Assembly: GCA_903941145.1 (NCBI GenBank)
Contig: CAJANQ010000328.1
Coordinates: 1-5,604 of the forward strand
From: an uncultured Actinomycetes bacterium
GTDB taxonomy: Bacteria > Actinomycetota > Acidimicrobiia > Acidimicrobiales > Microtrichaceae
Direction: 5' to 3'
DNA: 5,604 nucleotides
The stretch's first letter is position 1; every line of letters starts with the position of its first letter. The position numbers were made by a program, and so were the translations under genes. Shown here one piece after another: positions 1-5,604 of the stretch. Under the pieces are notes generated by a model. That model was not told the DNA's origin. It made no database searches and was given only the letters and a program-made list of their open reading frames with translations.

Positions 1-2
1 CG

Positions 3-389
3 CTCGCAGAGGTCGAGTCGCCGGCCAAGATCATCCGGATCGGCGCCATGGTGAAGCAGATGCTTGAGGAGGTGCGCTCGACCGAGCTCGACGAGGGCGC
101 CCGCGAACAGCTGCGCACGATCTACGAGCGGTCGATCGACCAGCTCGCGACCTCGCTGTCGCCCGACCTGGCCGAGGAGCTGCGCCAGCTCACGTTCGAC
201 TTCTCCGACGGCGAGGTGCCCACCGAGGCCGAGCTGCGGATGGCGCAGGCGCAGCTCGTCGGCTGGCTCGAGGGGCTGTTCCACGGCATCCAGGCGACGC
301 TCGTGGCCCAGCAGATGGCGGCCCGCCAGCAGCTCGAGGGCGTCCGGGGCCAGATCGGCAGCCCGCCGGGAGGCCCCGGATACATCTAG
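3..389 (+). CDS. bpa: Bacterial proteasome activator Bpa, C-terminal part (5' end outside window)
   Basis: Bpa forms a dodecameric ring that docks on the 20S proteasome and opens its gate without ATP, feeding it unfolded substrates. The visible 128 codons run open from the window edge, so the true start lies upstream; the ATG at 48 is internal, because family-like sequence (PAKIIRIGAMVKQMLEEVR) already starts before it. The family signature AQAQLVGWLEGLFHGIQ lies at 243-293, followed by the expected MAAR(Q)QLE segment. The visible part is almost entirely helical, as expected for the four-helix bundle. The tail is short and Gly/Pro-rich and ends in Gly-Tyr-Ile. M. tuberculosis Bpa ends in Gly-Gln-Tyr-Leu, from memory, so the penultimate Tyr of the proteasome-docking motif is kept while the residues beside it differ. 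The linker is also about nine residues shorter than I recall for Rv3780. The gene lies in the same reading frame as dnaE, 129 bases upstream of its start. Confidence 0.93.
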   Translation, partial: LAEVESPAKIIRIGAMVKQMLEEVRSTELDEGAREQLRTIYERSIDQLATSLSPDLAEELRQLTFDFSDGEVPTEAELRMAQAQLVGWLEGLFHGIQATLVAQQMAARQQLEGVRGQIGSPPGGPGYI

Positions 390-404
390 GCGCCTCGGTG
401 GCGC
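390..404 (+). terminator. Small GC hairpin directly after the bpa stop, possible U-less terminator
   Basis: GCGCC at 390-394 pairs with GGCGC at 400-404 around a five-base loop, starting at the first base after the TAG stop. No T-run follows, so this is not a classical intrinsic terminator. Actinobacteria are often reported to use hairpins without U-tracts, so it could attenuate transcription between bpa and dnaE, or be chance in GC-rich DNA. Confidence 0.3.
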
Positions 405-504
405 GTGTCGGAGGACCGCGCGAGAGTGGGGCCGGAGTTACAGACGTGTGATTTGCACCGTCGTACTCCTACAACAGCAGCAGCGACAGGAAACGACGGG
501 AAGC

Positions 505-512
505 AGGGGAGA
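505..512 (+). promoter_or_regulatory. Ribosome binding site that sets the dnaE start
   Basis: AGGGGAGA sits six bases upstream of the GTG at 519 and is the only strong Shine-Dalgarno-like site near the beginning of the conserved DnaE sequence. It decides for GTG 519 over the GTG at 405, which is in frame but would add a 38-residue low-complexity extension. Confidence 0.75.
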
Positions 513-518
513 CAGGTA

Positions 519-3500
519 GTGGGGGACTCGTTCGTCCATCTGCACCAGCACACCGAGTACTCGATGCTCGACGGTGCGGCGCGGATCGGTGACGCCGTGG
601 CGGCCGCGGTCCGCGACGGCCAGCCCGCCATGGGCATCACCGACCACGGGAACATGTACGGGGTCCTGGACTTCTACAAGGCCTGCCAGAAGGAGGGCAT
701 CACGCCCATCATCGGCACCGAGGCCTACATGGCCCACGACGCCCGCTCGGAGCGCCCGCCCCGCCGGGGCAAGGTCGACGACTCCGGCGGCGAGGTGGAC
801 GGTGGCCGCAAGCTCTACTACCACCTGACCCTCCTGGCCGAGACCAACACCGTCTACAAGAACCTGATCCAGCTGGCCAGCCGGGCCTACATGGAGGGCT
901 ACTACTACAAGCCCCGTGTGGACTGGGAGATCCTGGAGGAGCACTCAGAGGGGCTCATCGCCACCACCGGCTGCCTCGGCGGCCACGTGCTGCAGTCGCT
1001 CATGAACGAGGGGTTCGACGCGGCGCTGGCCAAGGCTGCCCGTCTCCAGGACATCTTCGGCCGGGACAACCTGTTCGTCGAGATCCAGGACCACGGCATC
1101 CCGGAGCAGCACCGCACCAACCCGCACCTGCTGGAGATCGCCAAGAAGATCAAGGCACCGCTGCTCGCCACCAACGACTCGCACTACGTCGCCCAGGGCG
1201 ACGCCGTCTCGCACGACGCGCTCCTGTGCGTGCAGACCGGGGCGCTCATGAGCGACCCCGACCGCTTCAAGTTCCACGGCGACCACCACTACCTGAAGAC
1301 CGCGGAAGAGATGCGCTACCTCTTCAGGGAGGTCGAGGTTGCGTGCGACAACTCGCTGTGGATCGCCGAGCGGGCCAACGTCGAGATCGAGTTCGGCAAC
1401 CCGCAGCTGCCCAACTTCCCGCTGCCCGAGGGCTTCGCCAACGACACCGAGTACCTCGAGCACCTCACGTTCGAGGGCGCCCGCGCCCGCTGGGGCGACC
1501 AGCTCCCTGACGCGGTCGTGGAGCGGCTGGCCTACGAGCTCAAGGTCATCGCCGACATGGGCTTCAGCTCGTACTTCCTGATCGTCTGGGACCTGATCGA
1601 CCACGCCCGCAAGCAGAACATCCGGGTCGGCCCGGGCCGAGGGTCTGCGGCCGGTTGCGCCGTGGCGTACACGCTCCGCATCACCGACCTGGACCCCATC
1701 AAGTACGACCTGCTGTTCGAGCGGTTCCTCAACCCGAGCCGCATCTCCATGCCCGACATCGACATGGACTTCGACTCCCGCTACCGGGACGAGATGATCC
1801 GGTACGCGGCGGAGCGCTACGGCCGCGACCGGGTGGCGCAGATCATCACGTTCTCGACCATCAAGGCCCGGGCGGCCGTGCGTGACGCCGCCCGCGTGCT
1901 CGGCTACCCCTACGTCGTGGGCGACAAGGTGGCCAAGGCCATGCCGCCGCTCATGATGGGCCGCGACACGCCGCTCGCCGCGTGTCTCGAGAAGCAGCCA
2001 AAGTACGAGGAGGGCTACGCCCGCGCGGCCGAGCTGCGCCAGATGTACGCCGAGGACCCAGAGGCCAAGAAGGTCATCGACGTCGCAAAGGGCCTTGAGG
2101 GCCTGCGTCGCCAGGACGGCATCCACGCCGCCGCGGTGGTGATCACCAAGGACCCGCTCACCGACTACCTCCCGATCCAGCGCAAGCCCGAGTCCGGCGT
2201 GCCGATCGAGGAGGCACCGGTCGTCACCCAGTACGAGATGAAGGGCGTCGAGTCACTCGGCCTGCTCAAGATGGACTTCCTGGGCCTGCGGAACCTGGAC
2301 GTCATCACCGACGCCCTCGCCCTCATCAAGGAGTCCCGCGGGGTCGACGTCGACATCGACAACGTGTCGCTCGAGGACGCACCCACGTTCGAGCTGCTCG
2401 GCCGCGGGGACACCATCGGCGTGTTCCAGCTCGAGGGGTCCAACATGCGGGACCTCATCCGCCGGCTGGCCCCGACGTCGTTCGACGATGTGGCCGCCCT
2501 CGTGGCGCTCTACCGGCCGGGGCCCATGGCGGTGAACATGCACCTCGACTACGCCGACATCAAGAACGGTCGGAAGGCGGTCGAGTACTTCCACCCCGAC
2601 GCGGAGGAGCTGCTCGCCGACACCTACGGCCTGATGATCTACCAGGAGTCGGTGATGCGGGTGTCGCAGAAGTTCGCCGGCTTCTCGCTGGCCGACGCCG
2701 ACAACCTGCGGAAGGCCTGCGGCAAGAAGGACCACGCCATCATGGAGGCGGAGCGGTCCAAGTTCGAGAGCGGGGTGGAGGCCACCGGGTACGGGACCAC
2801 GCTCGGCAAGCAGCTCTTCGACATCATCGCGGCGTTCGCCGACTACGCGTTCAACAAGAGCCACTCGTTCGGTTACGGCTTCATCGCCTACCAGACGGCC
2901 TACCTCAAGGCGAACTACCCGGCCGAGTATCTCGCAGCGCTCCTCACGAGCGTCAAGACCAACCTCGACAAGGCCGCGGTCTACCTCGCCGAGTGCCGTG
3001 GCATGGGCATCGAGGTCCAGGTGCCCGACGTCAACCGGTCGGCGTCGGACTTCACGCCGCTGGTCGCCGTCGGCGAGGACGGCACCGAGTCGCTCTCCAT
3101 CCTGTTCGGCCTGTCGGCGGTGCGGAACGTGGGCTCGGGCCTGGTGGACCTCATCGTCGAGGAGCGGTTGAAGGCCGGACCGTTCGCCGACTTCCACGAG
3201 TTCTGCCAGCGGGTCGACGTCACGGTCCTCAACAAGAAGACCATCGAGGCGCTCATCAAGGCCGGCGGCTTCGACTCCATGGGCCATCCTCGACAGGCGC
3301 TGCTGATGGTCTACGAGCAGATCATCGACCAGACGGTCGCCCGCCGGAAGGAGCACGAGGCGGGGATGATGTCGCTGTTCGGCGACGGCGGCGAGGACGA
3401 CGGCGGCCCCACGTTCGACGAGCGCGTCGCGGTCGGCGGCAACGAGTTCGACAAGAAGCAGAAGCTCGCCTTCGAGAAGGAGATGCTCGGCCTCTACGTG

Positions 3501-4118
3501 TCGGACCACCCGCTCCTGGGGGCAGAGACGCTCCTCCGCCGCAAGTGCGACACCACCATCACCGAGATCCTCGAGGCGGACCCCACGGCCGCCGCCAAGC
3601 CGGAGTCGAACGGCAACGGCGACTCCAAGCCCCGTGAGCAGCGCGTGAAGGTGGGCGGCGTCATCACCAGCCTCCAGCGCAAGTGGACCAAGAAGGGCGA
3701 CCTCATGGGCGTGTTCCTCCTCGAGGACATGCAGCGCTCGATCGAGGTCATGGTGTTCCCCAAGACGATGCAGGCAGTGAACGCCCAGCTCGTTGAGGAC
3801 CAGGTCGTGGTGCTCACTGCCCGGGTGGACCGCCGCGAGGAGTCGCCCAAGCTGTCCCTCGTGGAGATCCAGCACTTCGAGCCGTTCATCGACGAGAAGC
3901 CGCCGCTGCGGCTCGTGCTGCCCGAGGTCGGCCTCGACGACCAGCTCGTCGGGAAGCTCAAGGAGCTGTTCAGCGACTTCCCGGGCGAGTCCGAGGTGCT
4001 GATCCAGCTGGGCCAGAAGCAGATCCTGCGCCTGCCCGACGACATCCGGGTCGACACACGCGGCGGCCTGGTCGGCGAGCTGCGCGTCCTGCTCGGCGTC
4101 GACGCCGTCGCTGTCTGA
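519..4118 (+). CDS. dnaE: DNA polymerase III alpha subunit, DnaE1 type
   Basis: This is the catalytic subunit of the replicative polymerase, complete at 1199 residues and close to mycobacterial DnaE1. The GTG at 519 is chosen because of its ribosome site and because the PHP domain begins there (FVHLHQHTEYS from residue 5). The PHP domain (about 1-280) keeps all nine expected metal ligands: H9, H11, D18, H43, E68, H102, C152, D220 and H222. The GPGRGSAAG loop is at 371-379. The palm catalytic aspartates are D413 and D415 in PDIDMDFD, and D586 in KMDFLGLRNL. YRPGPM lies at 665-670 and FADYAFNKSH at 773-782. A helix-hairpin-helix (about 905-925) precedes a clamp-binding-like MMSLF (950-954). A hydrophilic linker (about 1020-1041), an OB fold (about 1043-1125) and a C-terminal domain follow. 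The length, intact PHP site and C-terminal domain argue against the error-prone DnaE2/ImuC. Domain borders are estimates by analogy. Confidence 0.98.
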   Translation: MGDSFVHLHQHTEYSMLDGAARIGDAVAAAVRDGQPAMGITDHGNMYGVLDFYKACQKEGITPIIGTEAYMAHDARSERPPRRGKVDDSGGEVDGGRKLYYHLTLLAETNTVYKNLIQLASRAYMEGYYYKPRVDWEILEEHSEGLIATTGCLGGHVLQSLMNEGFDAALAKAARLQDIFGRDNLFVEIQDHGIPEQHRTNPHLLEIAKKIKAPLLATNDSHYVAQGDAVSHDALLCVQTGALMSDPDRFKFHGDHHYLKTAEEMRYLFREVEVACDNSLWIAERANVEIEFGNPQLPNFPLPEGFANDTEYLEHLTFEGARARWGDQLPDAVVERLAYELKVIADMGFSSYFLIVWDLIDHARKQNIRVGPGRGSAAGCAVAYTLRITDLDPIKYDLLFERFLNPSRISMPDIDMDFDSRYRDEMIRYAAERYGRDRVAQIITFSTIKARAAVRDAARVLGYPYVVGDKVAKAMPPLMMGRDTPLAACLEKQPKYEEGYARAAELRQMYAEDPEAKKVIDVAKGLEGLRRQDGIHAAAVVITKDPLTDYLPIQRKPESGVPIEEAPVVTQYEMKGVESLGLLKMDFLGLRNLDVITDALALIKESRGVDVDIDNVSLEDAPTFELLGRGDTIGVFQLEGSNMRDLIRRLAPTSFDDVAALVALYRPGPMAVNMHLDYADIKNGRKAVEYFHPDAEELLADTYGLMIYQESVMRVSQKFAGFSLADADNLRKACGKKDHAIMEAERSKFESGVEATGYGTTLGKQLFDIIAAFADYAFNKSHSFGYGFIAYQTAYLKANYPAEYLAALLTSVKTNLDKAAVYLAECRGMGIEVQVPDVNRSASDFTPLVAVGEDGTESLSILFGLSAVRNVGSGLVDLIVEERLKAGPFADFHEFCQRVDVTVLNKKTIEALIKAGGFDSMGHPRQALLMVYEQIIDQTVARRKEHEAGMMSLFGDGGEDDGGPTFDERVAVGGNEFDKKQKLAFEKEMLGLYVSDHPLLGAETLLRRKCDTTITEILEADPTAAAKPESNGNGDSKPREQRVKVGGVITSLQRKWTKKGDLMGVFLLEDMQRSIEVMVFPKTMQAVNAQLVEDQVVVLTARVDRREESPKLSLVEIQHFEPFIDEKPPLRLVLPEVGLDDQLVGKLKELFSDFPGESEVLIQLGQKQILRLPDDIRVDTRGGLVGELRVLLGVDAVAV

Positions 4119-4119
4119 C

Positions 4120-4133
4120 CGCCGCCTGCGGCG
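4120..4133. terminator. GC hairpin between convergent genes, possible bidirectional terminator
   Basis: CGCCG at 4120-4124 pairs with CGGCG at 4129-4133 around the loop CCTG. It lies in the 27-base gap between the dnaE stop (4116-4118) and the stop of the opposing gene (4146-4148). No T-run is present on either side. The position suits a shared terminator for converging transcripts, but the stem is short. Confidence 0.35.
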
Positions 4134-4145
4134 AGGTCGAGCCGT

Positions 4146-5303
4146 TCAGGTCGTGGGTGCCACCACCAGGCGCTCGACCTCGGCGTCCTCCCACCGCGCG
4201 TAGGCGCCCTGGCGCGAGACGACCCGCACCACGGCGAACCCGTCCGGCCCCAGCTCCTTCGACTCGGCCCGGGTGAGCGGTCCGTGGGTGCTCACGTAGA
4301 GCGCCTCGTCGTCGGACTGCGACCCCTCGACGACAGCTGGCCCCGACCAGTGCACGCCGTCGACCGAGGTGCTGGCCACCAGGGTCCACGAGCCCATGAA
4401 GTTGGTGGACGCCACGAGCGCCCACCGCCGGCTGCGGCGGAGCCGGACGGCGTCGGTCCACTTCACCTGGCCGAACGTGGTTGCCGGTCCCATCAGCTCC
4501 TCGGCGCGGCCGCCGAGTCCGGGCTCGGAGAACGAGGAACCGTCCCACTTGCGCCACTCCACGCACTTCCCCTCGGCGGCGGCGTCGAGCACCGCGTCAC
4601 GGGGGGCCGCCGCGGCCGCCAGGTTCACGCGTCGGCCGTCGGCCCGGAAGTCGCCGAACAGCAGGACGAACCGGTCGCCCGCGTCGACCAGGGTGCCGGG
4701 CCCCATCTCGACCGGGCCCCAGCTGCGGGCGGCGGCGTCGGCAGCGAGCTCGGCCCTGACTACCCGGCCCAGGTCGGTCCACAAGACGCCGCCGTCGCGC
4801 GACGCTGCCAGTCCGAGGGACGAGTAGAAGTGTCGCGGCTCCCCGGCCCGGTGCGCTTCGGCGTGGTACACGAGCAGCGCCAGGTCCCGCCCTGCGTCGT
4901 AGACCACCGGGCCGCCAGCGGCGTAGTCGGCAGGTTCTCGTAGGGTGCCGATCGGTTCCTGGGCTGCGGTGAGGACGCCGAACCCCGGCACGTCGGGGCC
5001 CTCGGGGGTGGGCGTCGGGCGCCGGGCCGTCGACGCGCCGTGGGTCGCGGGCCGGAGCGAGAGCCGACGGCCGGCGAACCGGTCACGCCAGCGGGGGAGC
5101 ACGAACTCGGTGCGGGCCAGCCCGTCGCCGTTGGGGCCGACGGTCACGACCCTGCCGTCACGGAGGAACCGGCCGACGGTCCCGTCGGGCCAGTGGTCCA
5201 GGCCGAGCCGGCGGCGGTCGTCGGCGTCGAGGAGGGTCGTGCGAGACACGATCCGGAAGCGGGCCGGGCCCGACGCTGGTCCTGTCACGTCCCCCGGCAG
5301 CAC
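4146..5303 (-). CDS. Beta-propeller protein, glycoside hydrolase/sialidase-like fold, substrate unknown
   Basis: The gene encodes 385 residues starting at GTG 5303. An in-frame TAG at 5313-5315 (read on the minus strand) means no longer form is possible. AGGG seven bases upstream is a modest ribosome site. No signal peptide or membrane segment is visible, so a cytoplasmic location is likely. Blade-like repeats can be seen: GPVVYDAGRDLALLVYHAEA (131-150), GPGTLVDAGDRFVLLFGDFR (201-220) and TDAVRLRRSRRWALVAST (283-300). SRDGGVLW (168-175) fits the Asp-box pattern S-x-D-x-G-x-x-W, and SVDGVHW (313-319) is a shorter version. These features suggest a propeller of the GH43/GH32 or sialidase kind, or a non-catalytic relative. 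I cannot assign a catalytic acid triad with confidence, so enzyme activity is inferred only. A Pro/Thr-rich stretch (about 95-106) may link an N-terminal segment to the propeller. It converges on dnaE and is divergent from the next gene. Confidence 0.82.
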   Translation of the reverse strand: MLPGDVTGPASGPARFRIVSRTTLLDADDRRRLGLDHWPDGTVGRFLRDGRVVTVGPNGDGLARTEFVLPRWRDRFAGRRLSLRPATHGASTARRPTPTPEGPDVPGFGVLTAAQEPIGTLREPADYAAGGPVVYDAGRDLALLVYHAEAHRAGEPRHFYSSLGLAASRDGGVLWTDLGRVVRAELAADAAARSWGPVEMGPGTLVDAGDRFVLLFGDFRADGRRVNLAAAAAPRDAVLDAAAEGKCVEWRKWDGSSFSEPGLGGRAEELMGPATTFGQVKWTDAVRLRRSRRWALVASTNFMGSWTLVASTSVDGVHWSGPAVVEGSQSDDEALYVSTHGPLTRAESKELGPDGFAVVRVVSRQGAYARWEDAEVERLVVAPTT

Positions 5304-5327
5304 CCCGGAACCCTACGCCGGATGGTT

Positions 5328-5370
5328 CCCGGCGCCGCCGTCTGCCCCTCTACTCGTCAGTCCCGGCGCC
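5328..5370. repeat. Two copies of CCCGGCGCC in the divergent intergenic region
   Basis: The 9-base word CCCGGCGCC occurs at 5328-5336 and again at 5362-5370, start to start 34 bases. The second copy runs into a direct repeat of GCGCCCG (5366-5372 and 5377-5383) separated by TTTT. Both copies contain the palindrome GGCGCC. Their position between two divergent genes is compatible with an operator, but short GC words recur by chance in such DNA. Confidence 0.3.
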
Positions 5371-5400
5371 CGTTTTGCGCCCGTGCGCCGGTTGGACTGA

Positions 5401-5408
5401 ACTTATAG
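5401..5408 (+). promoter_or_regulatory. AT-rich island, candidate -10 region for the downstream gene
   Basis: ACTTATAG is an AT-rich island in an otherwise very GC-rich region and lies 34 bases upstream of the ATG at 5442. It could serve as a -10 element (TTATAG). The only -35-like words nearby are poorly spaced: TTGGAC at 5392-5397 is too close, and TTGCGC at 5375-5380 is too far, at about 22 bases. The call therefore rests on base composition and position. Confidence 0.3.
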
Positions 5409-5426
5409 GGCCGCTTTTCGGGGTTC

Positions 5427-5432
5427 GGGGAG
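5427..5432 (+). promoter_or_regulatory. Ribosome binding site for the 3'-edge gene
   Basis: GGGGAG lies nine bases upstream of the ATG at 5442 and supports that start. It is nearly the same core as the site in front of dnaE. Confidence 0.65.
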
Positions 5433-5441
5433 TTCGATCCA

Positions 5442-5604
5442 ATGGCACTCGACGTCACAACCAAGGACTGCACCGCACTGAGCGACTCTGAGGTCGCGGA
5501 GATGGCCGACCTCTGTGTCACCGACGCCATCCCGTTCGAGCTCGGCGTGCTGTCCAAGCAGGTCGAGGAGTGGGTGCTCGTCACGCTCGTGCGTGAGGGC
5601 AACA
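5442..5604 (+). CDS. Unrecognised protein, N-terminal 54 codons (3' end outside window)
   Basis: An ATG at 5442, preceded by GGGGAG at a good distance, opens a frame that runs to the window edge without a stop. The first residues are MALDVTTKDCTALSDSEVAE, followed by a mixed helical and hydrophobic stretch ending LSKQVEEWVLVTLVREGN. The alternation near the end (WVLVTLV) looks like a beta strand, so the visible part would fit a small soluble alpha/beta protein. There is no signal peptide and no membrane segment in the visible part. The helix-then-strand opening is loosely like that of some acetyltransferase-type folds, but nothing here proves this and I do not recognise the family. It is transcribed away from the propeller gene, with 138 bases between the two starts. 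Confidence 0.75.
   Translation, partial: MALDVTTKDCTALSDSEVAEMADLCVTDAIPFELGVLSKQVEEWVLVTLVREGN

Noticed and set aside
438..482. Sigma70-type promoter in front of dnaE (TTACAG at 438 or TTGCAC at 453)
   Set aside because: Neither -35-like word has a convincing -10 element at 16-18 bases, so no promoter is called.
473..488. CAG triplet run as a microsatellite
   Set aside because: Only about three tandem units are present (around 475-483), which is too short to be more than chance.
405..518. DnaE start at GTG 405, giving a 38-residue N-terminal extension
   Set aside because: The extension is low-complexity, has no similarity that I recognise to DnaE N-termini, and no good ribosome site precedes 405. 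The strong site at 505-512 points to GTG 519.
945..2126. Long open frame of 393 codons on the minus strand inside dnaE
   Set aside because: It lies opposite the strongly conserved polymerase sequence and its translation is Val/Leu/Asp/Glu-rich low complexity, typical of the antisense of a GC-rich gene.
2253..3875. Long open frame of 540 codons on the minus strand inside dnaE
   Set aside because: Same reasoning: it is an antisense shadow produced by GC-biased third positions of dnaE, with repetitive composition and no recognisable domain.
4284..4943. Plus-strand open frame of 219 codons opposite the propeller gene
   Set aside because: The composition is Gly/Arg/Pro/Val-rich without domain features, while the minus-strand frame shows blade repeats and Asp-box motifs and has a coherent start and stop.
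5423..5437. GTTCG repeats near the last gene as a LexA/SOS box
   Set aside because: The two GTTCG copies (5423-5427 and 5432-5436) are direct, not inverted, and there is no GAAC half-site four bases upstream as in actinobacterial SOS boxes. They also overlap the ribosome site.
1..5604. Mobile element, CRISPR array, tRNA or rRNA, or defence system
   Set aside because: No transposase or integrase motifs, no regularly spaced repeats, no structural RNA pattern and no defence gene were seen on either strand.

Overview
This is a GC-rich chromosomal window from an actinomycete-type bacterium. The main clue is a proteasome activator of the Bpa family (best known as Rv3780 in Mycobacterium tuberculosis), because the 20S proteasome system is largely actinobacterial. 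The replicative polymerase is also closest in layout to actinobacterial DnaE1, as far as I can compare from memory. The GC content and the lineage-specific variants would suit an Acidimicrobiia-like lineage, but that placement is inference.

Layout: (1) Positions 3-389, plus strand, hold the C-terminal part of bpa; its start lies upstream of the window. (2) Positions 390-518 are a short leader with a small hairpin just after the bpa stop and a good ribosome binding site for the next gene. (3) Positions 519-4118, plus strand, hold a complete dnaE of 1199 residues, the alpha subunit of DNA polymerase III. It has an intact PHP metal site, the three catalytic aspartates, a helix-hairpin-helix, an OB fold and a C-terminal domain. 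(4) Positions 4148 down to 5303, minus strand, hold a 385-residue beta-propeller protein resembling glycoside hydrolases or sialidase-type propellers; it converges on dnaE across 27 bases. (5) Positions 5304-5441 are a divergent intergenic region with short repeats and a local AT-rich island. (6) Positions 5442 to the window edge, plus strand, hold the first 54 codons of an unrecognised protein.

The genes do not form an obvious single pathway. Bpa acts in ATP-independent proteasomal degradation, DnaE in chromosome replication, and the propeller protein probably in carbohydrate handling. Nothing indicates a mobile element, CRISPR array, RNA gene or defence system, and I do not see a convincing new multi-gene system. 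The points most worth checking are the altered Bpa C-terminus, the departure of the DnaE clamp-binding motif from consensus, and the two genes without a clear function.
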